The translations under genes and the position numbers were made by a program. Below the pieces are notes generated by a model. The model was not told where the DNA came from. It did not search any database and worked only from the letters and a program-made list of their open reading frames with translations. DNA of 13,977 nt, from contig JABMPV010000103.1 of the NCBI GenBank assembly GCA_013202595.1, positions 1-13,977 on the forward strand, written 5' to 3'. This DNA is from a bacterium (GTDB lineage Bacteria > Actinomycetota > Acidimicrobiia > Spongiisociales > UBA11373). Each line of letters opens with the position of its first letter. The stretch's first letter is position 1. Shown here piece after piece: positions 7,013-13,325 of the stretch.

Positions 7013-7068
7013 GGTATCCGGTATCCGACGTCCGGTATCCGGTATCCGGTATCCGACGTCCGACATCC
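7013..7068 (+). repeat. Tandem 7-bp repeat, eight units of GGTATCC/GACGTCC
   Basis: Eight consecutive heptamers can be read: GGTATCC twice, GACGTCC, GGTATCC three times, GACGTCC and GACATCC. All share the form G-R-Y-R-T-C-C or close to it. GGTATCC joined head to tail also creates the palindrome TATCCGGATA-like on comparing strands. The two variants are arranged in a near-periodic order, which suggests block duplication as well as single-unit slippage. Read on the minus strand it would encode a repeated YRIPD-type peptide, but no gene context supports that. Confidence 0.9.
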
Positions 7069-7140
7069 GTCTGTTGAATGCCACTTGGACACACTCGTGC
7101 CTCGTGGAGATATCAGGCACCGCCGGCACCGCCACCCTCT

Positions 7141-7194
7141 CTGCGGCCCGGCCTGAGGCCGGGACGCAGTCTCTCCCGCCCCGGCGGGAGAGAC
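7141..7194. repeat. Two back-to-back inverted repeats
   Basis: The first hairpin pairs CTGCG (7141-7145) and CCCGGCC (7147-7153) with GGCCGGG (7157-7163) and CGCAG (7165-7169), with one mismatch and a TGA loop. The second pairs GTCTCTCCCGCC (7169-7180) with GGCGGGAGAGAC (7183-7194), a perfect 12-bp stem around two C residues. They abut at 7169. No T tract follows, so they are not canonical terminators in either direction. Confidence 0.75.
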
Positions 7195-7231
7195 CAAGCC
7201 ACGCCCACAAGCGGCAGACGCCGCACACGCG

Positions 7232-7264
7232 GAAGGGCCGCCCTCATGGGCGGCCCTTCTTTTT
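7232..7264 (+). terminator. Strong Rho-independent terminator-like hairpin
   Basis: GAAGGGCCGCCC (7232-7243) pairs perfectly with GGGCGGCCCTTC (7248-7259) around a TCAT loop, followed by five T residues (7260-7264). The T tract places the terminator on the plus strand, yet the nearest upstream plus-strand gene (bL37-like) ends more than 300 bases away and seems to have its own terminator. On the minus strand the stem is about 20 bases past the stop of the membrane-protein gene, but there it has only an A tract before it and no U tail. Confidence 0.8.
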
Positions 7265-7283
7265 CGCTCGTCTTCGGAGCGGG

Positions 7284-7724
7284 TCAGTCTCCTGAGCCGC
7301 CGATGGACTTGAAGTCGTCGAGGTCCATGCCGTGGGCCTTCATCTCGGTGAAGGCGCCGTACGCCACACCGGCACAGGCGGCGATGCCGAGGAAGAGGCC
7401 GAGGAACACGCTGCTCGTCTCGGTGAGAAAGCGGAGCAGAACGAGGATCACTCCGGCCACGGCCAGGAGGAAGGCCAGTTGCTCGGTCTTGAGCGGTCCG
7501 GCATTGATCTCAGTGGTTCCCAGCACCTTGAGAAGGAGGAGCACCGCGCCGGCAATCGCCAGCAGGGAGCCGAACCAGGCGAGGAAACCGGCATCGAACG
7601 CGTTGGCGCTCACCGAACCGATGCCGAAGTCGACCCGGTACCACGGGAGGAACAGGTTGATGATGAGCACGACACCGCTGATGAGGGCGATCTTCATGCC
7701 GGTCGAGAGTTTGCCGAAGTCCAT
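7284..7724 (-). CDS. Four-helix membrane protein of unknown function
   Basis: The 146 residues contain four predicted membrane helices at about 11-28, 45-68, 82-101 and 106-126, with short loops and an acidic, hydrophilic C-terminus (MDLDDFKSIGGSGD). The first helix is followed by LPWYRVDFGIG, a W-Y-R loop motif I have seen in small actinobacterial membrane proteins of unknown role, though I cannot name a family with confidence. No catalytic residues are apparent. The ATG at 7724 has AAGGGGA about 10 bases upstream, a somewhat distant ribosome binding site. It stands alone on the minus strand: the HELIH lipoprotein gene ends 130 bases upstream of its start, and a 12-bp perfect hairpin lies just beyond its stop. 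Confidence 0.85.
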   Translation of the reverse strand: MDFGKLSTGMKIALISGVVLIINLFLPWYRVDFGIGSVSANAFDAGFLAWFGSLLAIAGAVLLLLKVLGTTEINAGPLKTEQLAFLLAVAGVILVLLRFLTETSSVFLGLFLGIAACAGVAYGAFTEMKAHGMDLDDFKSIGGSGD

Positions 7725-7854
7725 GTTGGTGAATCCCCTTCGAGAGCGGTCGATCTCCGGTCATTGTGGCAGATTCTGACCAAGGTCATTCGCCAACCCG
7801 GAGTCGGGTGTGCCGGGACCGCCGAAACCTGGCGAATCGGGCCGGGGCCAATTC

Positions 7855-9156
7855 TCAGCCGACGGCGACTGCAGTAGCGAGCAAAGCCCCCACCGTCGGG
7901 TCACCGGCTATGACCAGGACCACCGTAGAGCGGTCCCGATCCACGAACGCGTAGTCGCCTCCGACCATCGTCGAGGTACCCGCGTCGGAGTCGGTCTGGG
8001 GTTGGCCGACGTTCATGCTCGAGCGCAGGGAGGAGACCAGGGCGGCCTCCAATTCCTCGGCGTCCCGGGGTGTCTCACCCACCCATTCGAGGACCAGCGC
8101 TACGTCGACACCATTCCAGAACAGCCGAAAGGCATCTCCCCCCCAGCCGGCGGCGGCAACAACCGCAGTGCCGTCCGACACTCCATCGAGCAGCACGAGA
8201 TCCGTCGACCACTCGCCGAACACATCCTCGCGGACCACCTCGTAGCCATCCACAGCGGTGTCGGGCAACGAGACGGGAAGGGCCCCCTCCAGCGAGGAGT
8301 ACTTTCCGGGGTGCATGATCTGCTCGGTGGTGGTGGGAATGCGCTCGTAGGCAGCATCCACGCCGGCGATCCCGCCGTCGACCACGAGCCGCTCGACGAA
8401 GTTGTACCCCTGGTCGTAGGGGAAGTACAGACTCTCGCCGAGCCAGCCGGGCAGAGAATCGAGCATCGTGGTGTCGACCGCCAGCGACTCCGTGATGACG
8501 GCAACCTGCTCGTCCGTGGTCATCTCCTCGAAGTACACGAGTTGGAAGTACTGGGCGTCGCCCTCCAGGAGCGCTTGCAGCGCAGCGGACTCCTCGGAGA
8601 GCTCTTCCTCGATGAGCCGGTCGTGGATGTCTGAGTAGCGGAAATGCTGATCCTGCAGCGCATGGATCAACTCGTGGACGATGATCGTCTTGAAGAGGGG
8701 CGTGATCTCCTCCCCGGTCGGGACCACCATCTCGCCGGCGTCGTCGTCGTAGAAGCCACCGACCTGTTCGGCGTAGAGGTCGCTGAAGGCCTGTCCCAGG
8801 TCGGTGCCGGGATCGAGGATGCCGAGCAATTCGAACAGGGCTTGATCAATGGCAAGTTCCTCGAGATCGATCTCGTCTTCGATGAGGCCGCGCACGCGCT
8901 CCTGGAAGTCGTCTGGTGCGAGCTGTGTGATGGTCGGCGTGACCAGGAACGACAAACCGCGCACCCGTTCTGCGGCCTCGACGAGCTCCTGGAGTTCGGG
9001 AGCCAGTTCCTGGCCGGTATCACCCGAGGTCGGCCGGGTGGATGAAGATGAGGTCGTGGCACCGGCGGTGCTGGTTGTCACCGAGTCGTCGTCGCCACAG
9101 GCGGAAACGGCGAGGATGACGGCAAGCGCTACGAAGAGGGTTCTTGGTGATCTCAC
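7855..9156 (-). CDS. Lipoprotein with zincin-type HELIH metallopeptidase motif
   Basis: The 433-residue protein begins with a short basic region, a hydrophobic stretch and a lipobox VSAC with the lipidated cysteine at residue 20, followed by GDDD and a Ser/Thr-rich linker (about 25-48), so it should be anchored on the outer face of the membrane. Residues 161-165 are HELIH in IIVHELIHALQDQHF, a zinc-binding HExxH motif. E198 in LLEGDAQYF is placed to be the third, gluzincin-type ligand. Many actinobacterial and Chloroflexi proteins share the HExxHalqDqhF ... EGDA pattern, mostly uncharacterised, and I know no substrate. The GTG at 9156 is chosen because a TACGCT box lies nine bases upstream; there is no ribosome binding site. 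An ATG at 9198 would add 14 residues and overlap the CHAD gene. Confidence 0.85.
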   Translation of the reverse strand: MRSPRTLFVALAVILAVSACGDDDSVTTSTAGATTSSSSTRPTSGDTGQELAPELQELVEAAERVRGLSFLVTPTITQLAPDDFQERVRGLIEDEIDLEELAIDQALFELLGILDPGTDLGQAFSDLYAEQVGGFYDDDAGEMVVPTGEEITPLFKTIIVHELIHALQDQHFRYSDIHDRLIEEELSEESAALQALLEGDAQYFQLVYFEEMTTDEQVAVITESLAVDTTMLDSLPGWLGESLYFPYDQGYNFVERLVVDGGIAGVDAAYERIPTTTEQIMHPGKYSSLEGALPVSLPDTAVDGYEVVREDVFGEWSTDLVLLDGVSDGTAVVAAAGWGGDAFRLFWNGVDVALVLEWVGETPRDAEELEAALVSSLRSSMNVGQPQTDSDAGTSTMVGGDYAFVDRDRSTVVLVIAGDPTVGALLATAVAVG

Positions 9157-9165
9157 AGTCCAGGC

Positions 9166-9171
9166 AGCGTA
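9166..9171 (-). promoter_or_regulatory. Putative -10 box of the HELIH lipoprotein (leaderless)
   Basis: The minus strand reads GGTACGCTGCC, the same 11 bases as at the bL37-like gene, again with nine bases between TACGCT and the start codon. This supports a leaderless GTG start at 9156. A TTGACG lies upstream at 9183-9188, but its spacing of 11 is too short for a normal -35. Confidence 0.45.
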
Positions 9172-9184
9172 CCGCGAGGGCCCG

Positions 9185-10234
9185 TCAACGCACCGCATGC
9201 TCGGACCAGTGGCCACCGATGCGGCCAACGAAAGCAGCACCATCCTCCGAGTACAGGTGGCGGCCGACTGCGAGGGCATCCCGCCGCAGGTCGTCACGAG
9301 CAGCATGAACCGCCGATTCCAGTAGCTGGTAGGGCTCGCCGCTGAGCCCGTGGCCGGAGGTCCGGGCAACCTCGAGGAGCACCGTGAGGTCGTGCTCCGA
9401 TCCGAGGAGTTCGCCGAGATCGTTGAGAGCAACCGCCATTTCGCCGATCACATCGGGCGACAGTCGATGCAGTGTCTCCATTTGATGCCGCAAGTACTTC
9501 ACTCGCTTTCGCCACTCATGGAAGGCCGCATCGGTCGGCTCTGTGTCCGCCCGCCGCAATCCCACGCGACCGCGCTGGTAGGTCCTGGCGAGCCCAGCCT
9601 CGATGGCAGCGAACTCGTCCCGCACCCCCGCGCCGTGGAGGCCATCACCTTCCCCGAGAAGCCCAGCGACCCTGTCTCGGGAGCCCGTGAGGCCCTGGGT
9701 CAACTCGGCGAGGAATCGAGAGTCCCCGACCAACCGCGACATGCTTTTCTCACCGTCGTCGACCAGCCGACCGCGAGAGGCAGCGAACTCCCGGAATGCG
9801 ATGTCGTTAGAGATTCCGTCTGTCACGGCATCGAGAGTCATCACGATCACCGCACCGTCACGAGCTGCGGCGAGCGAGCGCCCGGCATCTCGCAGCACGA
9901 CGTTCTCGGCGCGATAGGCCCGATGTCCGATCTCATCTCTGACGAGGCGCAACAGCGCCCTGACCCGCTTCAGAGCCTTGCGTGCAGTGTGGATGCCCGT
10001 ACCCGGATCGTCACCGTGGTCGGTGATCCCCGCGATCGCCACGTCGAGGTAGTGCGTCGCAATCCTGTTCAATCCCGCATCGAGAGTTTCGGCGGGACGC
10101 AGCCGCTCCGGCCAGTCGGACTCCCCGCCAGGTACGAGCGCGGCGGTGAGGTCGGAAGCTGAACGATCGATCACCGCGACGAGGCTACCGACCGGAAGGA
10201 AAGGTACGACCGATGTCACGCCCAAACCCACCAT
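9185..10234 (-). CDS. CHAD-domain protein
   Basis: CHAD domains are all-helical, histidine- and basic-rich modules that bind polyphosphate in characterised cases, sometimes paired with CYTH phosphatases; no CYTH domain is present here. With the ATG at 10234 the product is 349 residues. The two CHAD halves are visible as GIHTARKALKRVRALLRLVR (80-99), followed by RDAGRSLAAARD (115-126), and FHEWRKRVKYLRHQMETL (238-255) followed by NDLGELLGSEHDL. The 40-residue N-terminus carries no recognised domain. The start is uncertain: ATG 10234 has AGGGG five bases upstream, whereas ATG 10270 or 10333 would run towards or into the divergent gene at 10277. The HELIH lipoprotein follows 28 bases downstream. 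Confidence 0.88.
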   Translation of the reverse strand: MVGLGVTSVVPFLPVGSLVAVIDRSASDLTAALVPGGESDWPERLRPAETLDAGLNRIATHYLDVAIAGITDHGDDPGTGIHTARKALKRVRALLRLVRDEIGHRAYRAENVVLRDAGRSLAAARDGAVIVMTLDAVTDGISNDIAFREFAASRGRLVDDGEKSMSRLVGDSRFLAELTQGLTGSRDRVAGLLGEGDGLHGAGVRDEFAAIEAGLARTYQRGRVGLRRADTEPTDAAFHEWRKRVKYLRHQMETLHRLSPDVIGEMAVALNDLGELLGSEHDLTVLLEVARTSGHGLSGEPYQLLESAVHAARDDLRRDALAVGRHLYSEDGAAFVGRIGGHWSEHAVR

Positions 10235-10238
10235 TCGG

Positions 10239-10243
10239 CCCCT
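10239..10243 (-). promoter_or_regulatory. Ribosome binding site favouring the CHAD start at 10234
   Basis: AGGGG followed by CCGA and ATG on the minus strand. Upstream in-frame ATGs at 10270 and 10333 lack such a site, and the latter lies inside the divergent plus-strand gene. Confidence 0.45.
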
Positions 10244-10276
10244 GGTGGCGTCGAGCTTGGGGGCGATCATCACGAG

Positions 10277-10816
10277 GTGGACCCGAACTCCCACGTCCAT
10301 GCGCCGCCGGGGGGATGGACTCTCGTCGGCCATTGTTGGACCCGCATGCACGTCGCCCGCCACCTCGGAGTGAGCATGACCGATGTCGTAGCCGACCAGC
10401 GGCTGTTGCGCATCGGTCACCCGATCGCATTCGAGGAGGTCTACCCGGCGATCCAGTTCGACGACGACGGCATCAGATGGGAACTCGAACCACTCCTGCC
10501 CATCCTGCGTCGCAGGATGGGCGACCACCAGGCGGCCGACTGGCTGATCAGATCGAATCCCGCCTTCGCCTGCCGATCACCGCTGGACTGGCTGGCCGTG
10601 ACCAAGTCACTCGAGCCGGTCCTCGACGCGCTTCCCGAGCCGACCAGGCCGCTCCCTGGGGGTGACGACCGGGCCGATCGGGCTTCGGCTACCCATGCGT
10701 GGAGGACGGCCCAGACCGAGAAGGCATTGGCTGTGAGACGGCGTCTCGGCGCCGATGCCCGGCGGCGGCGCAAGCGCGTGGGCCGCCCGCCGCCGTCGGG
10801 ACCTGTGCCCGTCTAG
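10277..10816 (+). CDS. Orphan protein with MbcA/ParS/Xre-type toxin-binding domain (DUF2384-like)
   Basis: The middle of this 179-residue protein looks like an antitoxin of the Xre/MbcA/ParS type. VARHLGVSMTDVVADQRLLR (26-45) resembles a helix-turn-helix, VYPAIQFDDDG (55-65) matches the YPAFQF linker of these antitoxins, and ADWLIRSNPAFACRSPLDWL (87-106) matches the toxin-binding pattern W-L-x-x-x-N-P-x-x-x-x-x-S-P-L-x-x-L. The C-terminal 50 residues are rich in arginine and end in a basic, proline-rich tail. No RES-domain (MbcT/Xre-partner) toxin lies beside it: neighbours are CHAD (divergent) and a lipoprotein (convergent). It may be a solitary regulator. The GTG at 10277 keeps the whole helix-turn-helix; an ATG at 10346 is the main alternative. 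Its stop overlaps the lipoprotein stop as CTAG. Confidence 0.68.
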   Translation: MDPNSHVHAPPGGWTLVGHCWTRMHVARHLGVSMTDVVADQRLLRIGHPIAFEEVYPAIQFDDDGIRWELEPLLPILRRRMGDHQAADWLIRSNPAFACRSPLDWLAVTKSLEPVLDALPEPTRPLPGGDDRADRASATHAWRTAQTEKALAVRRRLGADARRRRKRVGRPPPSGPVPV

Positions 10817-11289
10817 ATGGACGCCGGGGTCGATCCGGAGAACACTCCTCCGTCAAGGAATCCGATCAATTCGATGGGCGCGTCGGTCCACTGGACCAGG
10901 GCCAACTCGGAGTCACCGGAGGGCTCCTGGAGCGGCACGGTCTGAAGATTGACGCCCTCGACCGGCACGCTCGGGCCGCCGGGCTGCGGCGGATAGGACT
11001 CGGCGATGAAGTCCGACAGCACCATCGACCCGTCCGGGTACACGAACAGGTATCCGATGACCGAGCGCGGATCGGAGGAATCTCCCGCCGCAAGTAGTTT
11101 CTCGACCGACATCGTGGCACCGATCGGGCCCAGCACGGTCCCGACGGCATCGCCACCGCCGTCCGTGGGCAGCGGATCAGAGACGGCCGGCACGTCACCG
11201 GTCGGCAGCGTGTCGGCAGGTTCGTCGTCACCGCACGCCGCGACGAGGAGCACGAGCGTCAGAATCGAGAGCATGGTGATTCGCTTCAT
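10813..11289 (-). CDS. Small lipoprotein of unknown function
   Basis: The 158-residue protein starts MKRITMLSILTLVLLVAACG: basic N-terminus, hydrophobic core, and lipobox VAAC with the lipidated cysteine at residue 19, followed by an acidic, proline-rich linker. It should be anchored outside the cytoplasmic membrane. The mature part is unrecognised; it contains a segment YLFVYPDGSMVLSDF and a proline-rich loop SYPPQPGGPSVPV. The ATG at 11289 has AGAAGG about nine bases upstream; a longer reading frame to 11412 overlaps the divergent gene and would bury the signal peptide. The stop codon shares the palindrome CTAG with the convergent MbcA/ParS-like gene. The mature sequence gives no catalytic motif. 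Confidence 0.83.
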   Translation of the reverse strand: MKRITMLSILTLVLLVAACGDDEPADTLPTGDVPAVSDPLPTDGGGDAVGTVLGPIGATMSVEKLLAAGDSSDPRSVIGYLFVYPDGSMVLSDFIAESYPPQPGGPSVPVEGVNLQTVPLQEPSGDSELALVQWTDAPIELIGFLDGGVFSGSTPASI

Positions 11290-11321
11290 GAGATTGCCTT
11301 CTGAATGGTGTCCCCTTTGTG

Positions 11322-11327
11322 ACGGTA
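11322..11327 (-). promoter_or_regulatory. Putative -10 box of the small lipoprotein
   Basis: The minus strand reads GCCTACCGTCAC. TACCGT fits TANNNT and would start a leader of about 25 bases containing the AGAAGG ribosome binding site. No clear -35 box is present. Confidence 0.3.
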
Positions 11328-11362
11328 GGCAACACGGGTGCGGTTCCCGTGGCTTGCCGTGA

Positions 11363-11384
11363 GTGAGATCACTACGGTGAGATC
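11363..11384 (+). promoter_or_regulatory. Promoter region with GTGAGATC direct repeats before the SHOCT membrane gene
   Basis: GTGAGATC occurs at 11363-11370 and again at 11377-11384, directly before the GTG start at 11385. TACGGT (11373-11378), a TANNNT box six bases from the start, overlaps the second copy. The repeats could be an operator over a leaderless promoter. Alternatively the second copy's GGTGA is simply a Shine-Dalgarno match. Confidence 0.35.
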
Positions 11385-12038
11385 GTGACCATCGACACAG
11401 CGCGCGTGTCACCCATCAGGGCCGCTCTGGTTCTGGGTTCGCTCGCCGTCGTCTCGGCCGGCCTCACCGTGCTGTTCCTGTCCATGCGCGCCGTCATGGA
11501 CATCGGCGGCGTGTGTGCCTCGGGCGCCACACCCTACGAGATCAGCCGTCCGTGCCCCGATGGCATCCCGATCCTGATGATCGGGGGAATCTGGCTGGGC
11601 GTGATCGCCGCAATCGTCTACTTCCTCACGGCCAGTTCGGCCAGGATCCCATCGCTCGCCGGATTGCTGTGGCCCGCCCTGTTCATCTCGCTGGGATTCA
11701 ACTTCCTGCAATATGCGTTCAACCCGCCCGAGGGCGACGGCATCGTGTGGGGTTGGCTCATCCCCGGGGTCCTCTTCATGCTCATGGGAGCCGTGCCACT
11801 GTGGCTGTGGTTGAGCGTCATGGTCAGCAAGGCGCGGGCCGGTGACGTCGCCGAGCCCACGTCGCTGAAGATGGCCTCCCTGACGGCGAGCATGCGCCAG
11901 TTGCGCGACTCACGCAGTCCGGTAGCGGCGCCCACCCAGGGCATCGTCGACGAACTCGAGCGACTCGATGCGCTCCACCGATCGGGAGCGATCAGCGACT
12001 CCGAATTCGAGAAGGCGAAACGGAGGCTGCTCGCATGA
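11385..12038 (+). CDS. Four-helix membrane protein with C-terminal SHOCT domain
   Basis: The 217 residues contain four predicted membrane helices at about 12-34, 62-82, 90-110 and 122-146. The loop after helix 1 carries two cysteines (C44, C57) that could form a disulfide if it faces outside. A cytoplasmic linker leads to a C-terminal SHOCT-like motif, IVDELERLDALHRSGAISDSEFEKAKRRLL with key residues L191, L194, L197, G201, I203, E207, F208 and K212. SHOCT (short C-terminal) domains are thought to mediate oligomerisation in many unrelated proteins. Its biological role is unknown. The GTG at 11385 follows a TANNNT box by six bases and GGTGA by four, so it could be leaderless or use that site. 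The stop overlaps the start of the next small gene as ATGA. Confidence 0.86.
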   Translation: MTIDTARVSPIRAALVLGSLAVVSAGLTVLFLSMRAVMDIGGVCASGATPYEISRPCPDGIPILMIGGIWLGVIAAIVYFLTASSARIPSLAGLLWPALFISLGFNFLQYAFNPPEGDGIVWGWLIPGVLFMLMGAVPLWLWLSVMVSKARAGDVAEPTSLKMASLTASMRQLRDSRSPVAAPTQGIVDELERLDALHRSGAISDSEFEKAKRRLLA

Positions 12039-12133
12039 CCAGGCGGGTCTGGGGCTGGCTGATCGCCCAGGTGGCAGTGGCCGCCGGAGGGATCTGGTTC
12101 GGCATCTGGCTCTTCGACGCCGTGGCCCGATAG
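12035..12133 (+). CDS. 32-residue single-helix membrane microprotein
   Basis: The reading frame begins MTRRVWGWLIAQVAVAAGGI and ends IWLFDAVAR, 32 residues in all. Two arginines precede a hydrophobic stretch of about 22 residues rich in W, A, G, I and L, followed by an acidic/basic tail, so a single membrane helix with N-terminus inside is expected. The ATG overlaps the SHOCT gene's TGA (ATGA), and GGAGG lies about 10 bases before it, inside the SHOCT coding sequence (12022-12026), so translational coupling is likely. Third codon positions are strongly GC-biased as in real genes here. I recognise no family. It may be a subunit or regulator of the SHOCT membrane protein; that is inference. Confidence 0.6.
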   Translation: MTRRVWGWLIAQVAVAAGGIWFGIWLFDAVAR

Positions 12134-12214
12134 GACGGCGCTCACCCCCACCGAGCCTCCTCAATCCGAATCACAGCACCCTGCCGCTTCATCGACCCGA
12201 CTCGGCCCGCCGCA

Positions 12215-13318
12215 CTACGGCGGCGCCCGGGTGGCGGTGTGGACCAACTGCCTGCGGCCGGGGGGACTCCCGGGGTCGATTTGGGCTCCCTGTCGGTGAA
12301 CAGCCACATGGTGGTGCCACCAGCAGAGGGTGGTGAGGTTCTCCACGTCGTTGGTGCCGCCCTGGGAGCGGGGGATGATGTGGTGGACTTCGAGGCGGTA
12401 CCGGCTGGTGCACCCGTCGATGGTGCAGCCGCCGTCGCGAGCGAGGACGAATCGCCTGACCTTGGGTGGGACCACCCTCGTGGTCGGCCCGATCGCCAAC
12501 GGCCGACCATGTGACGTGGCGAGCAGCAGTTCGACAGACCCTTCGCAGAGGATGCGGTCGAGCGTGTCGGGACCGATCCTGGGACCGCCCATGAGCCATA
12601 CGCCTGCCTCGCCATTGGTGTCGGCGGCGCGAGTCCCGTCGATCGTGACGGTGACGATCGGCCCGGTGGCGCCTTCGGGGCGGGTTCCGTCGAGGGAGTC
12701 CTGGGCGATCGCCACCAGCGCGTCGGCGCGGCGTTGCTCTCGTGTCGAGCCATCGTTGGGGAACCGATCGGCACGGTCGTCGAGGGCACGGTTGACGACC
12801 GTCCACTCGTATCCACCCAACTGGGCGTGGATGAACCCGACCGATTCGTCCAGTGACGGCCAGGAGCGGACGGTCCGGTCCTGGTGGGCGCGGTCTTCGT
12901 CACGGCAGGTGATCCGACGCACATTGGCTCGCATCCTGTCGACACCGGCAATGTCGGTCTCCGACGCGGCGGCCACCGTCTGGTCGTCGGCACCAACGGC
13001 GATCAGCCGAGCGACCGCAGTCGCCCGGTCGAAACTCCACGAGCCATCTTCCAGGGCGGTGATCTCGTCGGGGAGTTCGGGCATCCGATGGGCCGTGTCC
13101 ACGAGGGCACGGGCAGTGCCGGCCGAGATATCCAGTTCGGATGCCAGACCCGGCACCGTGTAACCCGCCGACCACAGATTCCGCCGGCGGATCTCTCGCA
13201 GGAGGCATACCTGCCTGGCGCGTAGACCGCTGATCTGCCGCTCCAGGTCCTTCACCTGGCGCATCAGGTCACGCCCGCTCAAATGGTCGAGGAACTCGTC
13301 TGCAGTCATACCGAACAT
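12215..13318 (-). CDS. DUF222-HNH endonuclease-family protein
   Basis: The 367-residue protein has the actinobacterial layout of an N-terminal helical DUF222-like region (about 20-280) and a C-terminal HNH nuclease domain (288-342). HNH residues visible are C298 and C303, the catalytic HH pair H312/H313 in LEVHHIIPRS, N327 in GGTNDVENL, and C332 with H335-H337 in LCWWHHHV. These proteins are often multi-copy in actinobacterial genomes; a link to mobile DNA has been proposed for mycobacterial relatives, but their role is poorly known. The ATG at 13318 is chosen from an extended -10 box seven bases upstream; a second in-frame ATG lies three codons on. The reading frame stays open upstream to 13807, but that part belongs to a decayed neighbour. 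No terminator with a T tract follows. Confidence 0.9.
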   Translation of the reverse strand: MFGMTADEFLDHLSGRDLMRQVKDLERQISGLRARQVCLLREIRRRNLWSAGYTVPGLASELDISAGTARALVDTAHRMPELPDEITALEDGSWSFDRATAVARLIAVGADDQTVAAASETDIAGVDRMRANVRRITCRDEDRAHQDRTVRSWPSLDESVGFIHAQLGGYEWTVVNRALDDRADRFPNDGSTREQRRADALVAIAQDSLDGTRPEGATGPIVTVTIDGTRAADTNGEAGVWLMGGPRIGPDTLDRILCEGSVELLLATSHGRPLAIGPTTRVVPPKVRRFVLARDGGCTIDGCTSRYRLEVHHIIPRSQGGTNDVENLTTLCWWHHHVAVHRQGAQIDPGSPPGRRQLVHTATRAPP

Positions 13319-13325
13319 ACGTTCG

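Larger units (their letters stand above)
6934..7283. other. Gene-poor region with tandem heptamers and hairpins
   Basis: No convincing gene is seen in this stretch. Reading frames across it encode only low-complexity or arginine/proline-rich peptides. It holds a 7-bp tandem repeat (7013-7068), two adjacent perfect or near-perfect hairpins (7141-7194) and a strong terminator-like hairpin (7232-7264), listed separately. A structured non-coding RNA on the plus strand is possible but no clear promoter for it was found. Confidence 0.6.

Noticed and set aside
7022..7228. Minus-strand frames encoding YRIPD-type repeats
   Set aside because: The peptides are just translations of the 7-bp tandem repeat; no start signal, domain or neighbour supports a gene.
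9183..9188. TTGACG as -35 box for the HELIH lipoprotein
   Set aside because: Only 11 bases from the TACGCT box, too close for a sigma-70-type promoter; it also overlaps the CHAD stop codon.
12203..12226. GC-rich inverted repeat around the HNH stop codon (CCGCCG/CGGCGG)
   Set aside because: Short stem with no T tract on the minus strand; such GC hairpins are expected by chance here.
12142..12996. Second long minus-strand frame inside the HNH gene
   Set aside because: Low-complexity Arg/Pro/Ser product in another frame of a clear HNH gene; no family match.
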